Of a DNA stretch of 8,347 nt, positions 1-6,369 are shown piece after piece (positions within the stretch are counted from its first letter, which is position 1; each line of letters opens with the position of its first letter). This DNA is from a bacterium (GTDB taxonomy: Bacteria > Armatimonadota > HRBIN16): NCBI GenBank assembly GCA_025057335.1, contig JANWXG010000103.1, forward strand, positions 1 to 8,347, in the 5' to 3' direction. The notes beneath the pieces were generated by a model, which was not told the origin of the DNA, did no database searches, and saw only the letters and a program-made list of their open reading frames with translations. The translations under genes and the position numbers were made by a program.

Positions 1-1478
1 TGCAGATGTGTCGCGAGGGCAAGGGACCTGTGCTGGTGGAAGCGCGCACGTACCGCTACTTCGGTCACTCCCTCTCCGACCAGCAACGCTACCGCACGAA
101 GGAAGAAGTGGAGGAGTATCGCCAGCGTGACCCCATCCTGCTGCTGCGCCATCGGATGCTGGAGGCGGGCATCGCCACCGAAGCGGAGATGGACGCCGTG
201 ATGGAGATGGCGCGCCAGACCATCGATGAGGCAGAGCGCTTCGCCAAAGCTAGCCCGTTCCCTCCTGCGGTGGAGCTATTTGAAGGGCTCTATGTGCCCA
301 AAGACCCGGTAGAGTTCGCCCGTGAGCGCGAGCAAGAGGAGGCGCTGCGGGCGCGCATCCGCCCCATCGAGGATGAAATTCGCCGAATCGCGCGTGAGCA
401 GGCGGAGACCCCGGGCGGAGCCATCATGCCCAAACTGAAGAAGGAAGACGCGCAACGTCTGGAACAAAAGTACGGTATCCCCATTAAGTACTACAACGAG
501 GCTCTCGCGCAGGCGCACGCTGAGGAGATGCGTCGTGACTGGCGCGTGTTCGTGATGGGCGAGGATGTGGGCATCTACGGAGGAGCCTATGCCGCCACGC
601 GCGGACTGTGGGACGAGTTCGGCGGACGGCGCGTCATCGACACACCCATCTCCGAGCTGGCAATAGCGGGCGCGGGTGCGGGCGCCGCTATGCGCGGTAT
701 GCGTCCTATCGTGGAGTTCCAGTATGTGGACTTTACGACCCTCGGCTCCGACCAGATTTTACACAACGCGGCGTACAACCGCTATATGTTTGGCGGCAAG
801 ACCAAAGTGCCTGTCGTGTACCGCTCGCAAGGCGGCGTTGGGCGCTGTATCGCTGCGCATCACAGCGAGAGCATGGAGGCATGGTGGCTGTATGTGCCAG
901 GTATCTACCTGGTGATGCCCTCTACGCCCTACGATGCGAAGGGCTTGCTCAAAGCCGCTGTACGCGACGACAACCCCGTCATGTTCCTCGAGCACAAGCT
1001 GCTCTACTCGGGCGTGATGGGACCTGTACCCGATGAAGACTACATCATCCCGCTCGGCGTGGCAGACATCAAGAAGCCAGGTGAGGACGTGACGATTGTG
1101 GCGTACTCGCGCATGGTGCACGTCGCCCTAGACGCAGCGTGGGACCTCGAGGAGAGAGAGGGCATCCGCTGCGAAGTCATCGACCCGCGCACGCTCCATC
1201 CACTGGACGTTGCCACGATAGCCCACTCTGTGCGCAAGACGGGGCGCGTTATCCTGATGTCCGAGGGATGGACGAAGGGCGGCGTCGCCAACGAGTTCCT
1301 GCGCCAGATTCTAGAATACCGCTTCGAGAACGGATACAGCGGCTGGGACTATCTAGACATGCAGCCGATTATCCTCGCCGCGAAAGACGTGCCCGTGCCG
1401 ATGAGCGAGACTCTGGAAGACGCCTCCATCCCCACCCGCGAGGACGTCATTGCAGCGGTGCATCTGTTGTGTCAGTAG
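1..1478 (+). CDS. Fused 2-oxo acid dehydrogenase E1, alpha C-terminus plus complete beta subunit (5' partial)
   Basis: This is the thiamine-diphosphate-dependent E1 of a pyruvate or branched-chain 2-oxo acid dehydrogenase complex, which decarboxylates the 2-oxo acid and acylates the E2 lipoyl group. The frame is open at the left edge, so the true start and the alpha ThDP-binding part lie outside. Counting from the first ATG (base 6), residues 12-24 (RTYRYFGHSLSD region, His21) match the conserved alpha-subunit loop, and the alpha part ends near residue 98 (LFEGLYVP). A charged, probably helical linker follows at about 100-155. The beta subunit starts near 159 (IKYYNEAL). It shows GEDVG (185-189, with the glutamate that activates ThDP), the VIDTPISE core (210-217), AAHHSES (283-289, conserved His) and the C-terminal transketolase domain (VIDPRTLHPLD, 391-401). 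E1 alpha and beta are usually separate genes, but fused forms are known in some bacterial branched-chain enzymes. Substrate choice cannot be read from this part. No E2 or E3 gene follows; the next gene is a HAD hydrolase. Confidence 0.93.
   Translation, partial: QMCREGKGPVLVEARTYRYFGHSLSDQQRYRTKEEVEEYRQRDPILLLRHRMLEAGIATEAEMDAVMEMARQTIDEAERFAKASPFPPAVELFEGLYVPKDPVEFAREREQEEALRARIRPIEDEIRRIAREQAETPGGAIMPKLKKEDAQRLEQKYGIPIKYYNEALAQAHAEEMRRDWRVFVMGEDVGIYGGAYAATRGLWDEFGGRRVIDTPISELAIAGAGAGAAMRGMRPIVEFQYVDFTTLGSDQILHNAAYNRYMFGGKTKVPVVYRSQGGVGRCIAAHHSESMEAWWLYVPGIYLVMPSTPYDAKGLLKAAVRDDNPVMFLEHKLLYSGVMGPVPDEDYIIPLGVADIKKPGEDVTIVAYSRMVHVALDAAWDLEEREGIRCEVIDPRTLHPLDVATIAHSVRKTGRVILMSEGWTKGGVANEFLRQILEYRFENGYSGWDYLDMQPIILAAKDVPVPMSETLEDASIPTREDVIAAVHLLCQ
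414..428 (+). promoter_or_regulatory. Possible internal ribosome binding site and start for a separate E1 beta
   Basis: GGCGGAG at 414-420 stands 5 bases before an in-frame ATG at 426-428, inside the linker between the alpha and beta parts. Starting there would give a 350-residue protein beginning MPKLKKEDAQ, close to the length of a free-standing E1 beta with a short N-terminal extension. The site is weaker than other Shine-Dalgarno sequences in the window and may be chance. Confidence 0.3.
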
Positions 1479-1482
1479 CAGG

Positions 1483-1523
1483 CTTCCTCTCCCCTTCCCT
1501 CACCCTGAGAAGGGGGGAGGGAG
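1483..1523. repeat. Pyrimidine/purine imperfect inverted repeat after the E1 gene
   Basis: A C/T-rich arm (1483-1501) is followed by an A/G-rich arm (1507-1523). CCCCTT at 1491-1496 can pair with AAGGGG at 1510-1515, and CTCCCC (1489-1494) can alternatively pair with GGGGAG (1514-1519). It sits 5 bases after the E1 stop codon. No T-tract follows, so a standard intrinsic terminator is not supported. It may be a dispersed repeat or an RNA 3' end structure. Confidence 0.35.
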
Positions 1524-1561
1524 CTCTTGATGTGACAGCCACCCAGAACTACGCGCGACAC

Positions 1562-1570
1562 AGGAGAAGG
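1562..1570 (+). promoter_or_regulatory. Ribosome binding site fixing the TTG start of the HAD gene
   Basis: AGGAGAAGG at 1562-1570 ends 6 bases before TTG 1577. The same frame is open far upstream into the E1 gene, so this site is the main reason for choosing TTG 1577 as the start. Confidence 0.7.
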
Positions 1571-1576
1571 TTTTTC

Positions 1577-2320
1577 TTGGCACAGAACGGAGCAATCAAA
1601 GCAATCCTCTTTGACTTCGTGAACACTCTGGCGCCCCTGCGAGAACGGGAGTTTTTGCGCATCCTGCAGGGCGTGTACGACTATGTGCATCCCGCCGCGC
1701 CACACGTACCTCTCGAAGTCTTCGTGCAGCATTACGTGCGCATCCGCGACGAGCAGTACGCGCGCAACCTGCCTGACCTTAGAGAGAACGACTTCTTCGA
1801 GCGAATGGCAACACTGTGGCGCCAGATGACCCACGCCCCGCCCAATCCGAAGCAAGTGCGTGAGATGATGGCTCGATACGCCCTCGCGTTTGAGGAGGTG
1901 GTTACGCCTGCCGCGTATGTGCAGCCTCTGCTGCGGCAGCTCTCCGAGAGGTATCGGCTCGGAGTGCTCTCTAACTATCCGTACGCGCCCTGCATCTACC
2001 GGGTGCTCCACCGACATGGCTTGTCGGCTTACCTCTCGTCTATAGTGGTCTCAGCGGAGGTGGGAATAGTGAAGCCACACCCCGCACTGTTTCGCCTTTC
2101 CCTATACCAGTTGGGGGTATCTACGAACGAATCCCTCTACGTGGGCGACGATTGGTGTACCGATGTCATTGGAGCAGCTCGGGCAGGGATGCGCAGCGTG
2201 TACACCCGCGAATGGCGCACGGAGCCAGACCCCTGTGAGAACCATGTAGAGGCTACTCCCGTAGCACAAATTCGCTCGCTGCAGCAGCTTCCTGACATCC
2301 TGAGGCAGCTGCAAGCATAG
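1577..2320 (+). CDS. HAD-superfamily hydrolase lacking the usual second catalytic Asp
   Basis: This is a 247-residue haloacid dehalogenase-like hydrolase, probably cytosolic, with no signal peptide or membrane segment. Motif I is FDFVNTL, with nucleophile Asp13. Position +2, normally the acid/base Asp of phosphatases, is Val15. Motif II Ser132 lies in GVLSNY. Motif III Lys166 lies in GIVKPHP. Motif IV is GDDWCTD (Asp191, Asp192, Asp196). The insert at about 20-115 between motifs I and II is a helical C1-type cap. The size and the NPhe/Tyr-rich cap fit the subfamily I group that holds haloacid dehalogenases and phosphoglycolate phosphatase-like proteins. Known dehalogenases also lack the second Asp (DxYGT), so phosphatase activity should not be assumed. 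The TTG start is chosen from the strong AGGAGAAGG site and because HAD homology begins right after it (AIKAILFDF). It lies 98 bases after the E1 gene and ends just before the asd promoter. The substrate is unknown. Confidence 0.85.
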   Translation: MAQNGAIKAILFDFVNTLAPLREREFLRILQGVYDYVHPAAPHVPLEVFVQHYVRIRDEQYARNLPDLRENDFFERMATLWRQMTHAPPNPKQVREMMARYALAFEEVVTPAAYVQPLLRQLSERYRLGVLSNYPYAPCIYRVLHRHGLSAYLSSIVVSAEVGIVKPHPALFRLSLYQLGVSTNESLYVGDDWCTDVIGAARAGMRSVYTREWRTEPDPCENHVEATPVAQIRSLQQLPDILRQLQA

Positions 2321-2324
2321 GCGG

Positions 2325-2353
2325 TTGACCTTCTTCTGGGAAAGCGATACACT
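2325..2353 (+). promoter_or_regulatory. Sigma-70-type promoter of the asd-dapA-rnj operon
   Basis: TTGACC (2325-2330, 5 of 6 to consensus) is followed after exactly 17 bases by TACACT (2348-2353, 4 of 6, including the key T1, A2 and T6). Transcription would start near 2360, giving a leader of about 30 bases before asd. A second TATACT lies at 2364-2369, but no -35 is suitably spaced from it. The promoter starts only 5 bases after the HAD stop codon. Confidence 0.65.
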
Positions 2354-2388
2354 ATATACCGTCTATACTGTAAGAGGAAGGAGACGGG

Positions 2389-3408
2389 ATGAGTTCAGGA
2401 TACCATGTGGCGATTGTGGGCGCGACGGGCGCTGTTGGTACAGAGTTCTTGCGCGTGTTGGAGAGACGTCGTTTCCCTGTCGCCTCCTTGCGCCTGCTTG
2501 CCAGTGAGCGCTCCGAAGGCAAGCAGCTAACCTTCATGGGCGACTCTCTGACGGTACAACGGCTCACGGAAGACTCGTTTGAGGGCGTGCAGATTGCCTT
2601 CTTCTCCGCAGGGGCGTCGCGCAGTCGGCAGTTTGCTCCTGCCGCCGTACGGGCTGGGGCGGTCGTCATCGACAACTCCTCCGCGTTTCGCATGGACCCG
2701 CAGGTGCCTCTCGTCGTTCCAGAAATCAACCTGGATGACGCCCGCGAGCATCGGGGCATCATCGCCAACCCGAACTGCTCCACTATCATCATGTTGATGG
2801 CGGTGGCGCCTCTGCATCGGTTGAGCCCGGTGCGACGTATCGTCGTGAGCACTTACCAGGCGGCGAGCGGTGCGGGCGCGCAGGCGATGCAGGAACTGCT
2901 AGACCAGACGGCAGCGGTGCTGGAAGGTAAAGAGGTGACTCCGCGTGTGTTGCCACACCAGATTGCCTTCAACCTCTTCAGCCACAACTCCGCTATCAAC
3001 GAGTGGGGGTACAATGAAGAGGAGTGGAAGATGATTCACGAGAGTCGCAAAATCTTGCACGAGCCTGACCTGGCGATTACCGCCACCTGTGTGCGCGTGC
3101 CAGTGTTGCGTGCGCACTCAGAGAGCATCAATGTGGAGTTCGCCCAGCGTCGCCCCACCGTGCAGGAGGCGCGCGAGGCGCTGAGCGCGTTTCCGGGCGT
3201 GAAGCTGGTGGATGATCGCGAGCGGAACCACTTCCCGATGCCCATCGAAGCTACCGACCGCGAGGAGGTACTGGTCGGGCGCATCCGGGAGGACGTATCC
3301 AACCCGTTGGCGCTAGACCTGTTCGTTAGTGGTGACCAGCTGCTGAAAGGCGCAGCGCTCAATGCGGTGCAAATTGCAGAAGGGATGATTCGCAGAGGCT
3401 GGCTGTAG
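2389..3408 (+). CDS. asd: Aspartate-semialdehyde dehydrogenase
   Basis: Reduces L-aspartyl-4-phosphate to L-aspartate 4-semialdehyde with NADPH, the branch point to diaminopimelate/lysine, threonine and methionine, in the cytosol. The 339-residue length is normal. The N-terminal Rossmann domain has GATGAVG (11-17). The active-site cysteine is Cys130 in NPNCST. STYQAASGAG (154-163) carries the conserved Gln157. Arg236 and His243 in the VRVPVLRAHS segment match the substrate-binding Arg and catalytic His of the family. The ATG at 2389 follows AAGGAG (2378-2383) with a 5-base gap. It is the first gene after the promoter at 2325 and is followed by dapA after 67 bases. No aspartate kinase lies alongside, unlike the Bacillus asd-dapG-dapA order. 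Confidence 0.97.
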   Translation: MSSGYHVAIVGATGAVGTEFLRVLERRRFPVASLRLLASERSEGKQLTFMGDSLTVQRLTEDSFEGVQIAFFSAGASRSRQFAPAAVRAGAVVIDNSSAFRMDPQVPLVVPEINLDDAREHRGIIANPNCSTIIMLMAVAPLHRLSPVRRIVVSTYQAASGAGAQAMQELLDQTAAVLEGKEVTPRVLPHQIAFNLFSHNSAINEWGYNEEEWKMIHESRKILHEPDLAITATCVRVPVLRAHSESINVEFAQRRPTVQEAREALSAFPGVKLVDDRERNHFPMPIEATDREEVLVGRIREDVSNPLALDLFVSGDQLLKGAALNAVQIAEGMIRRGWL

Positions 3409-3464
3409 AGCTGGAGAAAGCCTTCACGTCCCGGAACCACAATTGCAGAGAGCGCGCAGAAAAC

Positions 3465-3470
3465 GGGAGG
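3465..3470 (+). promoter_or_regulatory. Ribosome binding site fixing the dapA start
   Basis: GGGAGG at 3465-3470 lies 5 bases before ATG 3476. It favours this ATG over an in-frame TTG at 3443 that would add 11 residues with no family counterpart. Confidence 0.75.
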
Positions 3471-3475
3471 AAAAC

Positions 3476-4363
3476 ATGCAGGTGAACTGGGGACCCGTGG
3501 TGACCGCAATGGTCACCCCCTTTAATGAGAACTTAGAAGTGAACCTCGACGCCGCACAGGCGCTGGCAGAGCTGCTAGTACAGACAGGCTCCACGGGGCT
3601 GGTCGTCAGCGGCACGACAGGTGAATCGCCTACCCTCTCCTTTGAGGAGAAGGTGACCCTGTTTCGCAAAGTGAAGGAGGCGGTGGGTAACCGTGCAGCG
3701 GTCATCGCGGGCACGGGAACGTACGATACTGCCGAGTCAGTGCAACTCAGCCAGGAGGCGGAGCGCGTGGGCGTCGACGGCTTACTGCTGGTAGCGCCCT
3801 ACTACAACCGTCCCTCACAGGAGGGGCTGTATCAACATTTCAAGACGGTTGCACACGCCGTAGACATCCCTGTGATGATTTACAACATCCCAGGGCGCAC
3901 AGGGGTCAACATCGATCCCTCCACCCTGCTGCGGCTGGCAGAGGTAAACAACATCGTCGCCGTGAAAGAAGCCAGTGGCAACCTCAACCAGATGTCGGAG
4001 ATTTGCGCGGGGGCGCCCGAAGGTTTTCTGGTGTATAGTGGTGACGACTCCCTGACCCTGCCGTTGCTCGCGGTTGGTGGAGTGGGCGTAGTGAGTGTAG
4101 CATCCCACATCGTCGGGCGCGACATCCGTCGCATGTGCGACGCCTTCTTCGCAGGGCACGTACAGGAGGCGAAAAAGCTGCACCATCGGATGCTGCCGCT
4201 CTTTAAGGCGCTGTTCTGCACAACGAATCCCGTACCTGTCAAAGCGGCTCTGAATATGTTGGGAGCCAATGTGGGCGGTGTACGCTTGCCGCTGGTGGAA
4301 GCCAACGAGAAGGAGAAAGAGACCATCCGAAAAGCCTTGAGAGATTACGGGTTACTGGGGTGA
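3476..4363 (+). CDS. dapA: 4-hydroxy-tetrahydrodipicolinate synthase
   Basis: Condenses pyruvate with aspartate semialdehyde, the product of the preceding gene, as the committed step of the diaminopimelate/lysine pathway. The protein has 295 residues and a TIM-barrel fold, close to the E. coli enzyme (292). Schiff-base Lys164 lies in VAVKEASGN. The triad residues are Thr48 (GTTGES), Tyr110 (PYYNRPS) and Tyr136 (YNIPGRTG), with Arg141 for substrate binding. All are offset by +3 from the E. coli numbering. The start is ATG 3476 because of the GGGAGG site. The last bases GTGA are shared with the RNase J start, so the two genes are probably translationally coupled. Related N-acetylneuraminate lyase-type proteins share the fold, but the motifs and the asd neighbour favour DapA. 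Confidence 0.96.
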   Translation: MQVNWGPVVTAMVTPFNENLEVNLDAAQALAELLVQTGSTGLVVSGTTGESPTLSFEEKVTLFRKVKEAVGNRAAVIAGTGTYDTAESVQLSQEAERVGVDGLLLVAPYYNRPSQEGLYQHFKTVAHAVDIPVMIYNIPGRTGVNIDPSTLLRLAEVNNIVAVKEASGNLNQMSEICAGAPEGFLVYSGDDSLTLPLLAVGGVGVVSVASHIVGRDIRRMCDAFFAGHVQEAKKLHHRMLPLFKALFCTTNPVPVKAALNMLGANVGGVRLPLVEANEKEKETIRKALRDYGLLG

Positions 4364-6042
4364 ACGAGGACACCTTTCCCTACGAAGAGAGCATCGCGCT
4401 GATACCCCTGGGGGGTACTGGGGAAATTGGTAAAAACCTCACCGTTATCCAGTTCGGTGGGGAGATACTGGTGGTAGACTGCGGTCTGGCGTTCCCCTTC
4501 GACGACGTGTACGGTGTGGACATCGTGATACCCGACATCACCTACCTACGCGAGAACGCCGACCGTGTGCGCGGCATCGTGCTCACACATGGGCACGAAG
4601 ACCACGTGGGCGCACTGCCCTACGTACTGTCCGAAATCAACGTGCCCGTATGGGGCACACGTCTGACGATGGGGCTGGTGCGCGCCAAGCTCAGTGAGCG
4701 ACTGCCCCTCTCGCAGCTCGACCTGCGCGAGTATGCCCCTGGCGACCGCGTGCCTATCGGTCCTTTTATGGTGGAACCAGTGCGTGTCACGCACAGCATC
4801 CCCGAAACGGTTGCTCTCAACATCGAGACGCCCATCGGTAGAGTCGTGTTCGTCAGCGACTTCAAGATAGACCACACCCCCATCGATGAATGGCGTTTCG
4901 ATGCGGCACGCTTTGGGCAGCTGGGCGAAGAAGGGGTGCTGGCACTGGTCTCTGATAGTACCAACGCTGAGAAGCCAGGCGTGACCCCCTCGGAGCGCGT
5001 CGTTGGTGCAGCATACGACCGCATCTTCCGCGAGGCGCCCGGACGCATCATCGTCACGATGTTTGCCTCTAACATCCATCGAATGCAACAGGTGCTAGAT
5101 ACCGCTGCGCGTTACGGCAAGAAGGTCGCAGTGCTCGGGCGCAGTATGCAGCAAAACCTGGAAATCGCCATCGAGCTGGGCTATGTTTGGCTACCCCCCG
5201 ACACGCTGATTCGTACTGAGGAAATGAAGAACTACTCTGGGCGCGAGCTGGTCATCCTCGCGACGGGGGCGCAGGGCGAGCCGCTCTCGGCACTCACACG
5301 CATCTCGCGCGATGAATACAAGGCGGTGCAGATCGAGCCGGGGGACACGGTTATCCTCTCTGCTACGCCCATTCCAGGCAACGAAAGTCTCGTATGGCGC
5401 ACGGTCAACCGCCTTATCCGCAAAGGTGCACACGTCATCTACCCGCCGATGCAGCCCGTACACGTGTCAGGGCACGCCTGCCAAGAGGAGCTCAAGATGA
5501 TGTTGGCGCTGGTGCGACCGAAATACGTCATCCCTATGCACGGCGAGCCCCGCATGGCGGTACAGTATGCCCGAATGGCGCGGGAGATGGACATCCCTGC
5601 GGAGAATATCTTCTTGATAGACCTAGGCGATACCCTCTACCTGCATCCCAGCGGCGCGAAGCTCGGTGAAAAGGTGCCAGTTGGCAGGGTACTGGTAGAC
5701 AGTGGAGGCAACAGCGGAATCAGCGACGTGGTGCTGCGCGACCGCAAGCATCTGGCGCAGGATGGCTTGGTGCTGGTTGTAGTGGCGATTGACAAGGAGA
5801 CGGGTGAAATCCTGGCTGGTCCTGACGTCACCTTGCGCGGTATGGCTGTGAGCGAAGAGGAGGAGCCCGAGTTCACTGAGTACCTGCGCGAGCAGGTGCT
5901 GTCGGAACTGCAGGAGCTGGACGTTTCCGAAGTGACCGACTGGGACGCGGTGCGCGCCGATGTACGCAGTGCGGTTACCCGAGCGGTCAAACAGCGGCTA
6001 AAGCGCCGCCCCGTGGTGATTCCTGTCGTGATGGAGATTTGA
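4360..6042 (+). CDS. rnj: Ribonuclease J (metallo-beta-lactamase/beta-CASP exo- and endoribonuclease)
   Basis: RNase J degrades and matures RNA, with 5'-to-3' exonuclease and endonuclease activity, in the cytosol. The protein has 560 residues (B. subtilis J1 has about 555). The metallo-beta-lactamase part carries HGHEDH (77-82) with metal ligands His77, His79, Asp81 and His82, then His145 and Asp167. The beta-CASP region includes SDSTNAE (198-204). SGHACQEEL (370-378) and PMHGEP with His394 close the active site. The C-terminal domain (about 450-560) has the family's DSGG..GISD segment and ends in a basic stretch (KQRLKRRP). Both the catalytic and C-terminal parts are complete. The GTG start at 4360 overlaps the dapA stop by 4 bases and has no strong Shine-Dalgarno of its own, which suggests translational coupling. 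The dapA-RNase J adjacency is also known in Bacillus (rnjB). A repeat-rich gap follows. Confidence 0.96.
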   Translation: MNEDTFPYEESIALIPLGGTGEIGKNLTVIQFGGEILVVDCGLAFPFDDVYGVDIVIPDITYLRENADRVRGIVLTHGHEDHVGALPYVLSEINVPVWGTRLTMGLVRAKLSERLPLSQLDLREYAPGDRVPIGPFMVEPVRVTHSIPETVALNIETPIGRVVFVSDFKIDHTPIDEWRFDAARFGQLGEEGVLALVSDSTNAEKPGVTPSERVVGAAYDRIFREAPGRIIVTMFASNIHRMQQVLDTAARYGKKVAVLGRSMQQNLEIAIELGYVWLPPDTLIRTEEMKNYSGRELVILATGAQGEPLSALTRISRDEYKAVQIEPGDTVILSATPIPGNESLVWRTVNRLIRKGAHVIYPPMQPVHVSGHACQEELKMMLALVRPKYVIPMHGEPRMAVQYARMAREMDIPAENIFLIDLGDTLYLHPSGAKLGEKVPVGRVLVDSGGNSGISDVVLRDRKHLAQDGLVLVVVAIDKETGEILAGPDVTLRGMAVSEEEEPEFTEYLREQVLSELQELDVSEVTDWDAVRADVRSAVTRAVKQRLKRRPVVIPVVMEI

Positions 6043-6055
6043 AAGCAGTGTCCTA

Positions 6056-6080
6056 GGAGGGCGCGGCTCCCGCCGAGCCG
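6056..6080 (+). repeat. Dispersed repeat family 1, copy A
   Basis: A 25-base unit that begins GGAGGGCG and ends GAGCCG. It contains a perfect small hairpin, CGGCTC (6064-6069) and GAGCCG (6075-6080), with a 5-base loop. It lies 13 bases after the RNase J stop codon. No T-tract follows, so any terminator role is unproven. Confidence 0.75.
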
Positions 6081-6083
6081 AAG

Positions 6084-6101
6084 TGTTATGCTGAGCACGA
6101 G
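6084..6101 (+). repeat. Dispersed repeat family 2, truncated unit
   Basis: An 18-base stretch containing ATGCTGAGCACGAG. It resembles the first part of the TGTCA..CTGAGC unit at 6124 and breaks off where the conserved GCGAAG would follow. Confidence 0.45.
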
Positions 6102-6113
6102 TGGTAGGTTCCG

Positions 6114-6131
6114 TTGTCACGCTTGTCACGC
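6114..6131 (+). repeat. Tandem 9-base duplication at the edge of repeat family 2
   Basis: TTGTCACGC occurs twice in perfect tandem (6114-6122 and 6123-6131). The second copy forms the outer end of the left arm of the inverted repeat at 6124. Confidence 0.6.
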
Positions 6132-6196
6132 TGAGCGTAAGCGAAGCGTCTCTTGTCTCTGCCAAACCGAGATTCTTCGCTGCGCTCAGAATGACA
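6124..6196. repeat. Dispersed repeat family 2, inverted pair
   Basis: The left arm 6124-6152 (TGTCACGCTGAGCG...GTCTC) and the right arm 6169-6196 (GAGATTCTTCGC...AATGACA) are inverted copies matching at about 23 of 28 positions. They enclose a 16-base loop (6153-6168). Read on the minus strand, the unit encodes the peptide HSERSEESR. I recall this unit as a very common short repeat in unrelated bacterial genomes and a frequent source of false small ORFs. No gene is supported here. Confidence 0.75.
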
Positions 6197-6224
6197 ATAA
6201 GGCGCTTGGAATGACGACGAGGTT

Positions 6225-6249
6225 GGAGGGCGAGGCTCCCGCCGAGCCG
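6225..6249 (+). repeat. Dispersed repeat family 1, copy B
   Basis: Matches copy A at 24 of 25 positions (A instead of C at the tenth base). It retains the GGCTC/GAGCC hairpin. Confidence 0.8.
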
Positions 6250-6266
6250 TCGCATGTGCAGTTTGT

Positions 6267-6290
6267 CGGCTCACCAGAGGTTCGCCCTCC
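6267..6290 (-). repeat. Dispersed repeat family 1, inverted and diverged copy
   Basis: On the minus strand this 24-base stretch begins GGAGGGCGA and ends GAGCCG, matching the ends of the family while the middle differs. Together with the + copy at 6305-6329 it forms a long hairpin. Confidence 0.65.
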
Positions 6291-6304
6291 AGAAGGCATC
6301 GGCT

Positions 6305-6329
6305 GGAGGGCGAGGCTCCTGCTGAGCCG
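6305..6329 (+). repeat. Dispersed repeat family 1, copy C
   Basis: A 25-base unit differing from copy B only by two C-to-T changes in the loop region. A fragment of family 2 abuts it directly. Confidence 0.8.
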
Positions 6330-6353
6330 ATTCTTCGCTCCGCTTGGGTGACA
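6329..6353 (+). repeat. Dispersed repeat family 2, diverged right-arm copy
   Basis: GATTCTTCGCTCCGCTTGGG and the following TGACA resemble the right arm at 6171-6196. The copy is unpaired here because no left arm lies nearby. Confidence 0.55.
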
Positions 6354-6369
6354 GAGGTTAGGAGAGAGG

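Larger units (their letters stand above)
6267..6329. other. Long hairpin or cruciform from opposed family 1 copies
   Basis: An inner stem of 11 perfect pairs (6282-6292 with 6303-6313) surrounds a 10-base loop (6293-6302). Three more pairs follow at 6277-6279 with 6316-6318. After an unpaired section an outer stem of 7 pairs joins 6267-6273 with 6323-6329. No T-run follows. Confidence 0.7.

Noticed and set aside
1139..1576. Open frame extending the HAD gene 438 bases upstream into the E1 gene
   Set aside because: It overlaps a well-conserved E1 beta sequence in another frame and its translation has no recognisable domain. HAD homology and a strong ribosome site both point to a start at 1577.
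4546..5088. Long minus-strand frame inside RNase J
   Set aside because: It is antisense to conserved catalytic-domain coding sequence, and its translation shows no known domain. It is an expected by-product of GC-rich codon use.
6056..6085. Intrinsic terminator after RNase J
   Set aside because: A GC-rich hairpin exists, but the bases after it (AAGTGTTATG) lack a T-tract and the same unit recurs several times in the gap as a dispersed repeat.
5998..6274. Minus-strand small frames including the HSERSEESR peptide
   Set aside because: They are translations of dispersed repeat family 2 plus the antisense of RNase J, with no gene-like support.
6056..6329. CRISPR array
   Set aside because: Family 1 copies are unevenly spaced, one is inverted, the intervals contain other repeats rather than unique spacers, and no cas gene is present.
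6088..6351. Small + strand frame of 87 codons in the repeat region
   Set aside because: Its translation is made of the dispersed repeats (for example LEGEAPAEPS) and it has no convincing ribosome site. The peptide pattern is typical of translated repeat DNA.
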